NCBI GenBank assembly: GCA_045534235.1 | Contig: JAZSJI010000004.1 | Span: forward strand, 1 to 11,036 | Reading direction: 5' to 3' | Length of the DNA: 11,036 nt | Source of the DNA: Flemingiibacterium sp045534235 | Lineage (GTDB): Bacteria; Bacillota; Clostridia; Oscillospirales; CAG-272 | Part shown: positions 1 through 5,601 of the stretch, piece by piece | How positions within the stretch are numbered: the first letter of the stretch is position 1 | How the letters are laid out: each line of letters starts with the position of its first letter | Program-made: the position numbers and the translations under genes | Notes under the pieces: model-generated | Told to the model about the DNA's origin: nothing | The model's input: only the letters and a program-made list of their open reading frames with translations | The model's database searches: none

Positions 1-2
1 TC

Positions 3-98
3 ATAAGCTACCTTTTATCCGGAGAGTACAGCCTATATTCAGGACAGCGGATCGTATATTCAAAGCTCGATGACACAAAATTACCTAAAAAGGCATAG
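3..98 (+). CDS. C-terminal end of an unidentified protein (partial, cut by window edge)
   Basis: Reading from base 3, a frame stays open from the left edge for 31 codons and ends in TAG at 96-98, one base before a strong intrinsic terminator at 100-129. The other two forward frames close at once or at 71-73. The visible residues are mixed polar and aromatic, with SGEYSLYSGQRIVYSKL in the middle, and contain no recognisable motif. The position just before a terminator pointing the same way supports a real gene end. The stretch is too short to identify a family, and an open frame of this length can occur by chance. Confidence 0.45.
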   Translation: MSYLLSGEYSLYSGQRIVYSKLDDTKLPKKA

Positions 99-99
99 C

Positions 100-129
100 A
101 AAAGGTCGCTCAAATGAGCGACCTTTTTT
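100..129. terminator. Bidirectional intrinsic terminator between convergent genes
   Basis: A 12-bp perfect stem (AAAAGGTCGCTC, 100-111, and GAGCGACCTTTT, 116-127) with an AAAT loop is followed by a T run to 129 on the plus strand. Read on the minus strand, the same hairpin lies 6 bases after the hisS stop codon and its 3' arm ends in TTTT. It probably terminates both the gene entering from the left and hisS. Confidence 0.9.
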
Positions 130-135
130 CGTTGT

Positions 136-1377
136 TTAAGCTCTATCTCCGAACCACTTTATCTCGTCGTTGCCCTCAACGATACAGCCGGCGTATCCAC
201 TTTCCTCAAGGCGAGCGAAGAGCTTGCCGAGCTTCTTGGGAGCCTCGTGGAGTGCCACGTCGTAATTTTCGCGAAGAGCTTCTGCGTGCGCGAGCGCGGC
301 AGGGAAGCTTTCCTCGGTGTAAATGACCGCGAGCTTCGGCTTTGCGGTGGGGATTGCGTAGTTCTTGTCAAGCAGTATGCCCGCGATGCGCTCAAATCCG
401 ATAGAAAATCCAACGGCAGGGATAGACTCGCCAAGGAATTTGCCGATGAGATTGTCGTAACGTCCGCCGCCGCCGACAGCGCCGCGGAACTCGGGGCAGG
501 ATATTTCAAAAACAGTACCCGTGTAGTAGCCCTGACCGCGTACGAGCGTCATATCGTATTCGACGGCGTACTTGCCGCCTGAAAGCTCGTTTGCAAGGCT
601 CATTATACGGCGAAGGTTGGTGATGCACTCGAGCTCACCGCATATCTCCTCGGCGGTGTCGAGCGTGAACGGCTTTGCTGCAACGCCTGCCATAAGCTTG
701 TCTACATACGTCGCATCGAAGCCCTTGTCGCAAAGCTCGGTGCGTACACCGTCAGTGTTGATCTTATCGAGCTTGTCGAGCGAGATGCAAACGGAGTCGC
801 AGTCAGCCTCACAAAAGCCTGCACTCATAATGATAGCCTTCAGGAGTCTGCGGTCGTTTATGCGTATCTTAAAGTTATCAAAGCCGATGCTCTGAAGTGC
901 CTTTGCCGTGGTGCAGATAAGCTCGACCTCGGCGGTGTAGGAGTCGCTTCCGATGATGTCGATGTCGCACTGCATAAATTCGCGCATACGGCCCTTTTGC
1001 GGACGCTCTGCGCGGTAAACCTTGTCGATCTGGATTACCTTGAAGGGGGAGGGGAGCTTCGCGCGATTGTTGGCATAATAACGGGTTAAAGGAAGGGTGA
1101 GGTCGTAGCGAAGTCCCATATCAGCGATAGCCTTTTCGTCGCCTGCGGCGAGTGCCTCCTCGAGCTTTTCACCGCGCTTCATTATCTTGAAAATGAGGTT
1201 TAAGTTTTCGCCGCCCTCGGACTTGTCGAGGTTTTCAATGTCCTCGATTATGGGCGTGGTTATACGCTCAAATCCGCACGAGCGGTAGGTTTCGAGTATA
1301 GTCGACTGCAAATAGTCACGCACTAATACCTCACGGGGCAGGTAGTCAGCGGTGCCTTTAACGGGTGTTATCTTCAT
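136..1377 (-). CDS. hisS: Histidyl-tRNA synthetase (class II, eukaryote-like subtype)
   Basis: A cytoplasmic class II aminoacyl-tRNA synthetase that charges tRNA-His with histidine using ATP. The product is 413 residues, normal for HisRS. Visible landmarks are: N-terminal VKGTADYLP; motif 1 near 39-50; LRYDLTLPLTRY at 89-100; motif 2 (YRAERPQKGRMREFMQCD, 121-138); the histidine-binding stretch LVRGQGYYTG (278-287), which keeps the catalytic Arg; GGGRYDNL (303-310); motif 3 (GFSIGFERI, 323-331); and an anticodon-binding domain from about 345. The anticodon domain argues against the paralogue HisZ, which lacks it. The LRYDLT and RPQKGR forms resemble eukaryotic and some bacterial divergent HisRS more than the common bacterial LRPEGT type. 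The usual RGLDYY is RGQGYY here, and the C-terminus stops early, at EIKWFGDRA. An AAAGGA ribosome site lies 8 bases before the ATG. Confidence 0.93.
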   Translation of the reverse strand: MKITPVKGTADYLPREVLVRDYLQSTILETYRSCGFERITTPIIEDIENLDKSEGGENLNLIFKIMKRGEKLEEALAAGDEKAIADMGLRYDLTLPLTRYYANNRAKLPSPFKVIQIDKVYRAERPQKGRMREFMQCDIDIIGSDSYTAEVELICTTAKALQSIGFDNFKIRINDRRLLKAIIMSAGFCEADCDSVCISLDKLDKINTDGVRTELCDKGFDATYVDKLMAGVAAKPFTLDTAEEICGELECITNLRRIMSLANELSGGKYAVEYDMTLVRGQGYYTGTVFEISCPEFRGAVGGGGRYDNLIGKFLGESIPAVGFSIGFERIAGILLDKNYAIPTAKPKLAVIYTEESFPAALAHAEALRENYDVALHEAPKKLGKLFARLEESGYAGCIVEGNDEIKWFGDRA

Positions 1378-1417
1378 AGGTGTTTTCCTTTCAAAAAAGC
1401 TAAATACAATATAGAAT

Positions 1418-1446
1418 ATTATATACCATTATTAACCGTTTGTCAA
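1418..1446 (-). promoter_or_regulatory. Consensus sigma-A promoter of hisS
   Basis: On the minus strand, TTGACA (1441-1446) and TATAAT (1418-1423) are separated by 17 bases, a full match to the housekeeping consensus. Transcription would begin near 1411, leaving a leader of about 35 bases before the hisS start at 1377. That is too short for a T-box, so histidine-responsive tRNA sensing is not indicated. A GAAAGGA ribosome site reads at 1386-1392. Confidence 0.88.
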
Positions 1447-1528
1447 GCGTCACGTCACGCATATTTGGGCGGCAGGGGAGATAAAAATGAACAATTTGTA
1501 AATATGTAGCTTTTGAGCGCAAAAACTA

Positions 1529-1557
1529 TTGAAATAATAGCAGAAATGGTGTAAAAT
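1529..1557 (+). promoter_or_regulatory. Probable sigma-A promoter of the efp operon
   Basis: TTGAAA (1529-1534) and TAAAAT (1552-1557) are 17 bases apart, each one mismatch from consensus. Transcription would start near 1564 and give a leader of about 75 bases before efp. I see no terminator or riboswitch in this leader. The stretch from 1447 to 1528 shows only a small imperfect dyad at 1447-1460 and no gene. Confidence 0.65.
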
Positions 1558-1639
1558 ATATGCAAGCATATAAATGCCCGAGTTATGCCCAAAAGGCGGC
1601 TCTGACATAAATTTATTTATATTTTGGAGGATTTACAAA

Positions 1640-2197
1640 ATGGTAGTAGCCGGAGATTTTAAGAACGGTATCACATTTGAAATGGACGGTCAGGTTCTGC
1701 AGGTAGTGGAATTCCAGCACGTTAAGCCGGGTAAGGGCGCGGCTTTCGTTAGAACCAAGATGAAGAATGTCATCACCGGTGCTGTGACCGAGCGCACCTT
1801 TAACCCTACCGATAAGTTTGAGAACGCTATAGTTGAGAGAAAGGAAATGCAGTATTCCTACAACGATGGCGACCTTTACTACTTTATGGATATGGAAACC
1901 TTCGATATGGTTCCCGTTGAGGCTGCAAAGCTTGGCGACAACTTCCGTTTCGTTAAGGAAGAGATGATGTGCAAGATCGTTTCCTACAAGGGCAACATCT
2001 TCGCTATCGAGCCTCCTATGTTCGTTGAGCTCGACGTTGCTGACACCGAGCCCGGCTTCAAGGGCGACACTGCACAGGGCGCAACCAAGCCTGCAACTCT
2101 CGAGACCGGCGCAACCATCAAGGTTCCGCTCTTCATCAACATCGGCGACAAGCTCCGCATCGACACCAGAACCGGTGAATATCTCGAGCGCGCGTAA
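1640..2197 (+). CDS. efp: Translation elongation factor P
   Basis: EF-P enters the ribosomal E site and relieves stalling at polyproline stretches. The 185-residue product has the normal length and the expected order: an N-terminal KOW-like domain with VVAGDFKNGITFE; the loop PGKGAAFVR, whose tip Lys32 is the residue that is post-translationally modified in many bacteria; a central OB domain; and a C-terminal OB domain ending in the EF-P signature GDKLRIDTRTGEYLERA. No modification enzyme is visible in the window, so the type of modification cannot be stated. The ATG at 1640 is chosen because GGAGG at 1626-1630 lies 9 bases upstream and the protein begins at the family's usual MVVAGDF. An in-frame ATG at 1574 would add 22 residues unlike the family. 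The next gene starts 47 bases downstream with no terminator between. Confidence 0.97.
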   Translation: MVVAGDFKNGITFEMDGQVLQVVEFQHVKPGKGAAFVRTKMKNVITGAVTERTFNPTDKFENAIVERKEMQYSYNDGDLYYFMDMETFDMVPVEAAKLGDNFRFVKEEMMCKIVSYKGNIFAIEPPMFVELDVADTEPGFKGDTAQGATKPATLETGATIKVPLFINIGDKLRIDTRTGEYLERA

Positions 2198-2244
2198 GTT
2201 TGCATTATACTCGCTGAATATTTAGTTATAAGGAGAATATAACC

Positions 2245-2718
2245 ATGACACTTACTGAAAAGGCTGCATACTTAAAGGGCCTTGCTGACGGTAACAAGGT
2301 TGATGATACGCTTACCTTAAAGCTTCTCGAGCTTGTTTCCGATATGGCTGATAAGATCGACGCTCTCGAGGCAGAGCTCGAAACTCACTACGCATACCTC
2401 GACGAGCTTGACCACGACCTTGGCGAGCTTGAGGAGGAGGTTTACGACCTCGAGGACGACTTCGACGAGTGCTGCTGCGAGGATGACGATTACTGCGACT
2501 GCGACGATTGCGACGACGATTGCGACTGCTGTGATTGCGACTGCGACGACGATGAGGTTTTCTACGAGGTTACTTGCCCCGCTTGCGGCGAGAAGGTATA
2601 CTTCGACGAGACCGTTGATCCCGACGAGATCACTTGCCCCGCTTGCAACGAGAAGTTCGACTGCGAGTGCGAGGACGATGATTGCGACTGCTGCGATTGC
2701 TGCGGCGACGAGGAATAA
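2245..2718 (+). CDS. Coiled-coil/zinc-ribbon protein with Asp-Cys tracts, efp partner (CD1247-type N-terminus)
   Basis: A 157-residue acidic protein of unknown function. The N-terminus (AAYLKGLADG, 7-16, then a predicted helical coiled coil to about 74 with LDELDHDLGELEEEVYDLE) resembles the clostridial family whose members are annotated as having a CD1247 N-terminal domain; that match is from memory. The C-terminal half is striking: 22 cysteines from residue 76 onward. A zinc ribbon made of two CPAC knuckles 16 residues apart (111-114 and 131-134) is flanked by two tracts made almost only of Asp, Glu and Cys (76-103 and 140-157). The ribbon should bind one Zn; the tracts could bind several more metal ions, but this is inference. 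AGGAG at 2231-2235 lies 9 bases before ATG. The gene follows efp by 47 bases, so they are probably co-transcribed, and a terminator follows directly. Confidence 0.85.
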   Translation: MTLTEKAAYLKGLADGNKVDDTLTLKLLELVSDMADKIDALEAELETHYAYLDELDHDLGELEEEVYDLEDDFDECCCEDDDYCDCDDCDDDCDCCDCDCDDDEVFYEVTCPACGEKVYFDETVDPDEITCPACNEKFDCECEDDDCDCCDCCGDEE

Positions 2719-2728
2719 TCGTACACTT

Positions 2729-2759
2729 AAAAGACCGCGAAATTTTTTCGCGGTCTTTT
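2729..2759 (+). terminator. Intrinsic terminator of the efp operon
   Basis: AAAAGACCGCGAAA pairs with TTTCGCGGTCTTTT around a very short T loop, and the 3' arm itself ends in the T run. It lies 10 bases after the stop codon at 2718 and separates the efp unit from the Cys-motif/radical SAM pair. Confidence 0.9.
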
Positions 2760-2825
2760 CGCTTTTTCTTGGAACTTTTTTGATTTTTGTGCGTCAAAAG
2801 AGTACCACATATAGGAGGTACACTT

Positions 2826-3326
2826 ATGAACGGCAAGGAAAAATGCAAGATTTTAAAGGAAATTCGCACAGATATTGCAAAGGCGAACGATATCCCTCTC
2901 GAAATCCCGGAATGTACTCACAAGGGCGACTGTAAGGGGACTTGTCCGCGTTGCGAGGCGGAGGTGAAATATCTTGAGCGTAAGCTCGCAGAGCGCAGAA
3001 AGCGTGGCTTTAAGGTAGCCGTGGCAGGCATATCCGCAGGTCTTGTCGCGCTTAACACCGCATCCTGCGACATAATTGACGAGATAGCCGCGCGCGTTGG
3101 CATTAACGATACACTTCAGGGCGATATGAGAGTCGAGGAGGTCGACGGACTTATGCCGAAGGATACGAGTGAATATACCGAAACAGGCTCGATCGACAGC
3201 AATACCGACGAGATCATCACCGATGTGCTTGAGGGCGATATTGTAGAAATACCGGGCGAGGTAATGGATGAAGAGCTTATACAGGGCGGTATGCCGCTGT
3301 ATACCGACAGCGAGGACGCAGAGTGA
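2826..3326 (+). CDS. Small Cys-motif protein with mid-protein hydrophobic segment and acidic tail; radical SAM partner
   Basis: A 166-residue protein I cannot assign to a characterised family. Three parts are visible. Residues 1-60 hold a helix-prone start and a compact C-x5-C-x3-C-x2-C motif (Cys30, 36, 40 and 43, in ECTHKGDCKGTCPRCEAEV), which should bind Zn or an Fe-S cluster, followed by a basic stretch (RKLAERRKRGF). Residues 63-80 are hydrophobic (VAVAGISAGLVALN) and end in TASC at Cys81, like an internal signal or lipoprotein segment, although Thr at -3 is atypical. Residues 82-166 are strongly acidic, with a weak internal repeat. AGGAGGT (2813-2819) lies 6 bases before the ATG; an in-frame TTG at 2787 lacks such a site. 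The TGA stop overlaps the GTG start of the radical SAM gene, implying coupled translation. No good promoter is seen in the 110-base gap upstream. It could be a substrate, partner or anchor of the enzyme, or a membrane protein. Confidence 0.85.
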   Translation: MNGKEKCKILKEIRTDIAKANDIPLEIPECTHKGDCKGTCPRCEAEVKYLERKLAERRKRGFKVAVAGISAGLVALNTASCDIIDEIAARVGINDTLQGDMRVEEVDGLMPKDTSEYTETGSIDSNTDEIITDVLEGDIVEIPGEVMDEELIQGGMPLYTDSEDAE

Positions 3327-3943
3327 CGTTCAAATCAATCGGCGTGTCGCGTCACCGTATCGGACGCGACGGCGTCGGCGTAACCACGCTTGTGGGCGGC
3401 GCGGGCTGTCCGCTTGAGTGCAAATACTGCCTAAATCCGCAGTGCAAGAAGCCCGCACCGCTTGAGTACACGGTTGAGACGCTGTACGACCTTCTCGCCG
3501 TCGACGAGCTCTATTTCGAGGCGACGGGCGGCGGCGTGGTATTCGGCGGCGGTGAGCCGCTACTTCAGGCACAGTTTATCCGCGAATTTATTCTGTACGC
3601 GCGCGAGAAGGGCGCAAATTGGCGCTTCACGCTCGAAACCTGCCTCGCGGTAGATGTAGACAAGCTCGCGACGCTCGACGGGCTTATCGACGAATACATC
3701 GTTGACATAAAGGATATGAACGACGCTATTTACACAGCATACACGGGCAAATCTGCCGAAAAGATGAAGCGTGCGCTCGCGCACCTTGCGCCGTACGCCG
3801 AGCGCGTGACTGTACGCGTGCCGCTGATACCCGAGTTTAATACAAAAGAGGACACACAGCGCTCTATAGCCGCACTTCGCGAGCTTGGATTTGCGAGCTT
3901 TGACGAGTTCGTATATGTAACGAACGTGCAAAAAAAGCAATAA
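3323..3943 (+). CDS. Minimal radical SAM enzyme, PflA/NrdG-like
   Basis: A 206-residue radical SAM protein. The [4Fe-4S]-binding C-x3-C-x2-C is Cys29, Cys33 and Cys36 (CPLECKYC). It is preceded by GVGVTTLV and followed by the SAM-binding GGGEP (75-79, FGGGEPLLQ). Later stretches FTLETC, VDIKDM and VRVPLIPEFN match the barrel strands of pyruvate formate-lyase activating enzyme. There is no ferredoxin-like insert and no SPASM or other C-terminal Cys-rich domain, so it carries one cluster only and is shorter than typical PflA (about 245 residues). That architecture belongs to glycyl-radical activases, but no glycyl radical enzyme is in the window. It starts with GTG overlapping the upstream stop (GTGA), with GAGGA at 3312-3316 as ribosome site. 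The radical SAM assignment is secure; the substrate is unknown, and the coupled upstream protein is the first candidate. Confidence 0.9.
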   Translation: MTFKSIGVSRHRIGRDGVGVTTLVGGAGCPLECKYCLNPQCKKPAPLEYTVETLYDLLAVDELYFEATGGGVVFGGGEPLLQAQFIREFILYAREKGANWRFTLETCLAVDVDKLATLDGLIDEYIVDIKDMNDAIYTAYTGKSAEKMKRALAHLAPYAERVTVRVPLIPEFNTKEDTQRSIAALRELGFASFDEFVYVTNVQKKQ

Positions 3944-3945
3944 TA

Positions 3946-3981
3946 ATTGCCGATTATTCAATTGACAAAATAATCGGCAAT
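3946..3981. repeat. Perfect 13-bp inverted repeat overlapping the dsdA promoter
   Basis: ATTGCCGATTATT (3946-3958) and AATAATCGGCAAT (3969-3981) are exact reverse complements separated by 10 bases. The -35 box (3962-3967) lies in the spacer and the right arm fills most of the -35/-10 spacer. No T run follows the right arm, so it does not look like a plus-strand terminator. An operator for a dimeric regulator is the likelier reading. Confidence 0.8.
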
Positions 3982-3991
3982 ATGCTATAAT
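3962..3991 (+). promoter_or_regulatory. Consensus sigma-A promoter of dsdA
   Basis: TTGACA (3962-3967) and TATAAT (3986-3991) with an 18-base spacer match the consensus fully. Transcription would start near 3998, so translation must begin downstream of that, at the ATG at 4020. Confidence 0.9.
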
Positions 3992-4019
3992 GAGTGTAAA
4001 TAATTTTGAGGAGCGCGCT

Positions 4020-5342
4020 ATGAACGAAAATAAACTCGCGATAAAAGAAGTGTCCGCCGGCAAACAAACCGCGTGGATAAACCCATATTACCGTCCGTTT
4101 GAGGTGACAAAGGCTATACTCGACCTTGTTTTACCCGAAAGCGATCTTCTGGATGCAGAGGCTCGTCTTTTGCGCTTTGCGCCGTTTATAAAGAAGGCGT
4201 TCCCCGAAACCGCCGGAAATAACGGTATTATCGAGTCGCCTCTTCGTGAGATCGACGCGATGAAAAACGCACTTGAGAGCAAATACGGCTGTCAGATACC
4301 CGGCAGGCTCTATCTCAAAATGGATAGCCACTTAGCTATCGCCGGCTCTATAAAGGCTCGCGGCGGTATCTACGAGGTGTTAAAGCACGCGGAGGATCTT
4401 GCGCTGGAGCACGGCAAAATAACCCTCTCGGAAAACTACGAGAAGTTCGCGACGCCCGAAATGCGCGAGTTTTTGTCGCAGTATAAAATGCAGGTCGGCT
4501 CGACGGGCAACCTCGGTATGTCTATCGGTATTATGAGCGCCGCACTCGGCTTTAAGGTGACGATACATATGTCCGCAGATGCAAAAGAGTGGAAGAAGGA
4601 GCTGCTTCGCTCGCACGGCGTCGAGGTGCTCGAGTATGACGACGACTACTCGTTCGCCGTCGCGCAGGGCAGAAAAAGCTCCAAAAACGATCCGTACAGC
4701 TACTTCGTTGACGACGAATACTCGAAGGACCTTTTCCTCGGCTACGCCGTCGCGGCTATTCGCCTGAAGGCTCAGCTCGACGAAAAGGGAATATCGGTTG
4801 ACGAAGGCCATCCGCTCATCGTATACGTTCCTGCAGGTGTAGGCGGAGCACCGGGCGGTATTTGCTACGGACTCAAGCGCGTTTTCGGCGACAATGCACA
4901 TTGCTTCTTCGTTGAGCCGACGCTATATCCGTCGGTGCTTCTTGGTATCGCAACGCAGAAGCACGAGAAGGCGAACGTCCACGACTACGGTCTCGTCGGA
5001 AACACCGAGGCAGACGGTCTTGCGTGCGCAAGCCCGTCGGGATACGTAACACGTCTTGTAACAAATCACGTGTCGGGCGAATTTACCGTAAACGATGACG
5101 TTTTGTACGATTATCTTCGTATGCTTTATAACAGCGAAGATATTAAAATAGAGCCGTCGAGCTGTGCTGCGTTTGAAGGTCCTCGCAGACTCCTTGAATA
5201 CGGCCGCTCAAAAGCGTACTGCGAGGCGCACGGACTCGCATCAGACGTCCTTGAAAACGCGACACAGATAGCGTGGGCAACGGGCGGCAGACTCGTTCCC
5301 GAGGAAACCTTCGCAGAATATCTCGAAAAATACAAGAATTAG
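4020..5342 (+). CDS. dsdA: D-serine dehydratase (D-serine ammonia-lyase)
   Basis: A PLP-dependent cytoplasmic enzyme that converts D-serine to pyruvate and ammonia, both detoxifying D-serine and using it as carbon and nitrogen source. The 440-residue length equals the DsdA family (about 440). Visible signatures are: the N-terminal WINPYYRP and SPLREI; the PLP Schiff-base lysine Lys112 in GSIKARGGIYEVLKHAE; the phosphate-binding STGNLGMSIG (161-170); SADAKEWKK; VPAGVGGAPGG; the VEPTLYPSVLLG segment; EADGLACASPSG; and C-terminal ATGGRLVPEE. ATG 4020 is chosen because GAGGAG (4008-4013) lies 6 bases upstream; the in-frame ATG at 3990 falls inside the -10 box and could not be on the mRNA. No dsdC-type LysR regulator is next to it; the inverted repeat at the promoter is the visible candidate control site. 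No terminator follows; the thiT promoter begins 2 bases after the stop. Confidence 0.95.
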   Translation: MNENKLAIKEVSAGKQTAWINPYYRPFEVTKAILDLVLPESDLLDAEARLLRFAPFIKKAFPETAGNNGIIESPLREIDAMKNALESKYGCQIPGRLYLKMDSHLAIAGSIKARGGIYEVLKHAEDLALEHGKITLSENYEKFATPEMREFLSQYKMQVGSTGNLGMSIGIMSAALGFKVTIHMSADAKEWKKELLRSHGVEVLEYDDDYSFAVAQGRKSSKNDPYSYFVDDEYSKDLFLGYAVAAIRLKAQLDEKGISVDEGHPLIVYVPAGVGGAPGGICYGLKRVFGDNAHCFFVEPTLYPSVLLGIATQKHEKANVHDYGLVGNTEADGLACASPSGYVTRLVTNHVSGEFTVNDDVLYDYLRMLYNSEDIKIEPSSCAAFEGPRRLLEYGRSKAYCEAHGLASDVLENATQIAWATGGRLVPEETFAEYLEKYKN

Positions 5343-5344
5343 TC

Positions 5345-5373
5345 TTGACAGCGCAAATTTTGTGTGCTATAAT
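5345..5373 (+). promoter_or_regulatory. Consensus sigma-A promoter of the thiT riboswitch transcript
   Basis: TTGACA (5345-5350) and TATAAT (5368-5373) with a 17-base spacer match the consensus fully. Transcription would begin near 5380, just before the riboswitch aptamer. The -35 box begins 2 bases after the dsdA stop codon. Confidence 0.92.
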
Positions 5374-5393
5374 GTATTTACTCCAATAGAATA

Positions 5394-5508
5394 ATCGACA
5401 CAGGGGTGCGAAAGGCTCGTCAGTGCACGGACGCGGCTTTAGCTGAGACGGTCAAAGACCGAACCCTCTGAACCTGTACGGGTAATTCCGGCGTAGGGAT
5501 ATCGCGAT
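5394..5508 (+). promoter_or_regulatory. TPP (THI-box) riboswitch aptamer
   Basis: The conserved THI-box elements appear in order: GGGGTGC (5403-5409), CTGAGA (5443-5448), a small CGGTC/GACCG hairpin (5449-5461), ACCC (5463-5466), TGAACCTG (5469-5476), GGTAAT (5481-5486) and GCGTAGGGA (5491-5499). The outer helix limits are approximate. The aptamer binds thiamine pyrophosphate and should switch thiT off when TPP is plentiful, through the terminator at 5546-5583. Confidence 0.96.
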
Positions 5509-5545
5509 AAGTTTGCGGCTTTGCCGCGGCTTCTCACACGTCACT

Positions 5546-5583
5546 AATTCTCCGAACAAGGTTATTTGTTTGGAGAATTTTTT
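5546..5583 (+). terminator. Riboswitch-controlled intrinsic terminator before thiT
   Basis: AATTCTCCGAACAA (5546-5559) pairs with TTGTTTGGAGAATT (5566-5579) over 14 positions with one G-U pair and a 6-base loop, followed by a T run to 5583. The thiT ribosome site starts within 5 bases after it. This is the expression platform for transcriptional control by the TPP aptamer. It also appears to be the first terminator downstream of dsdA. Confidence 0.92.
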
Positions 5584-5601
5584 GTAGGAGGTTTTTTCAA
5601 A

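Noticed and set aside
1378..1411. Possible T-box leader upstream of hisS
   Set aside because: With the consensus promoter at 1418-1446 the leader is only about 35 bases, too short for a T-box, and no terminator hairpin is present.
2760..2812. Promoter for the Cys-motif/radical SAM pair
   Set aside because: TTGATT at 2780-2785 has no credible -10 at 16-18 bases; the only TATA-like string overlaps the ribosome site. I could not support a promoter here.
2333..2935. 200-codon plus-strand frame rich in Thr, Ala and Arg
   Set aside because: It is an alternative frame of the Asp-Cys repeat DNA and runs through the terminator into the next gene. It has no ribosome site.
5379..5575. Possible long-range antiterminator pairing of CTCCAA (5381-5386) with TTGGAG (5570-5575)
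   Set aside because: A 6-base complement over about 190 bases is expected by chance, and the pairing would need the extreme 5' end of the transcript.
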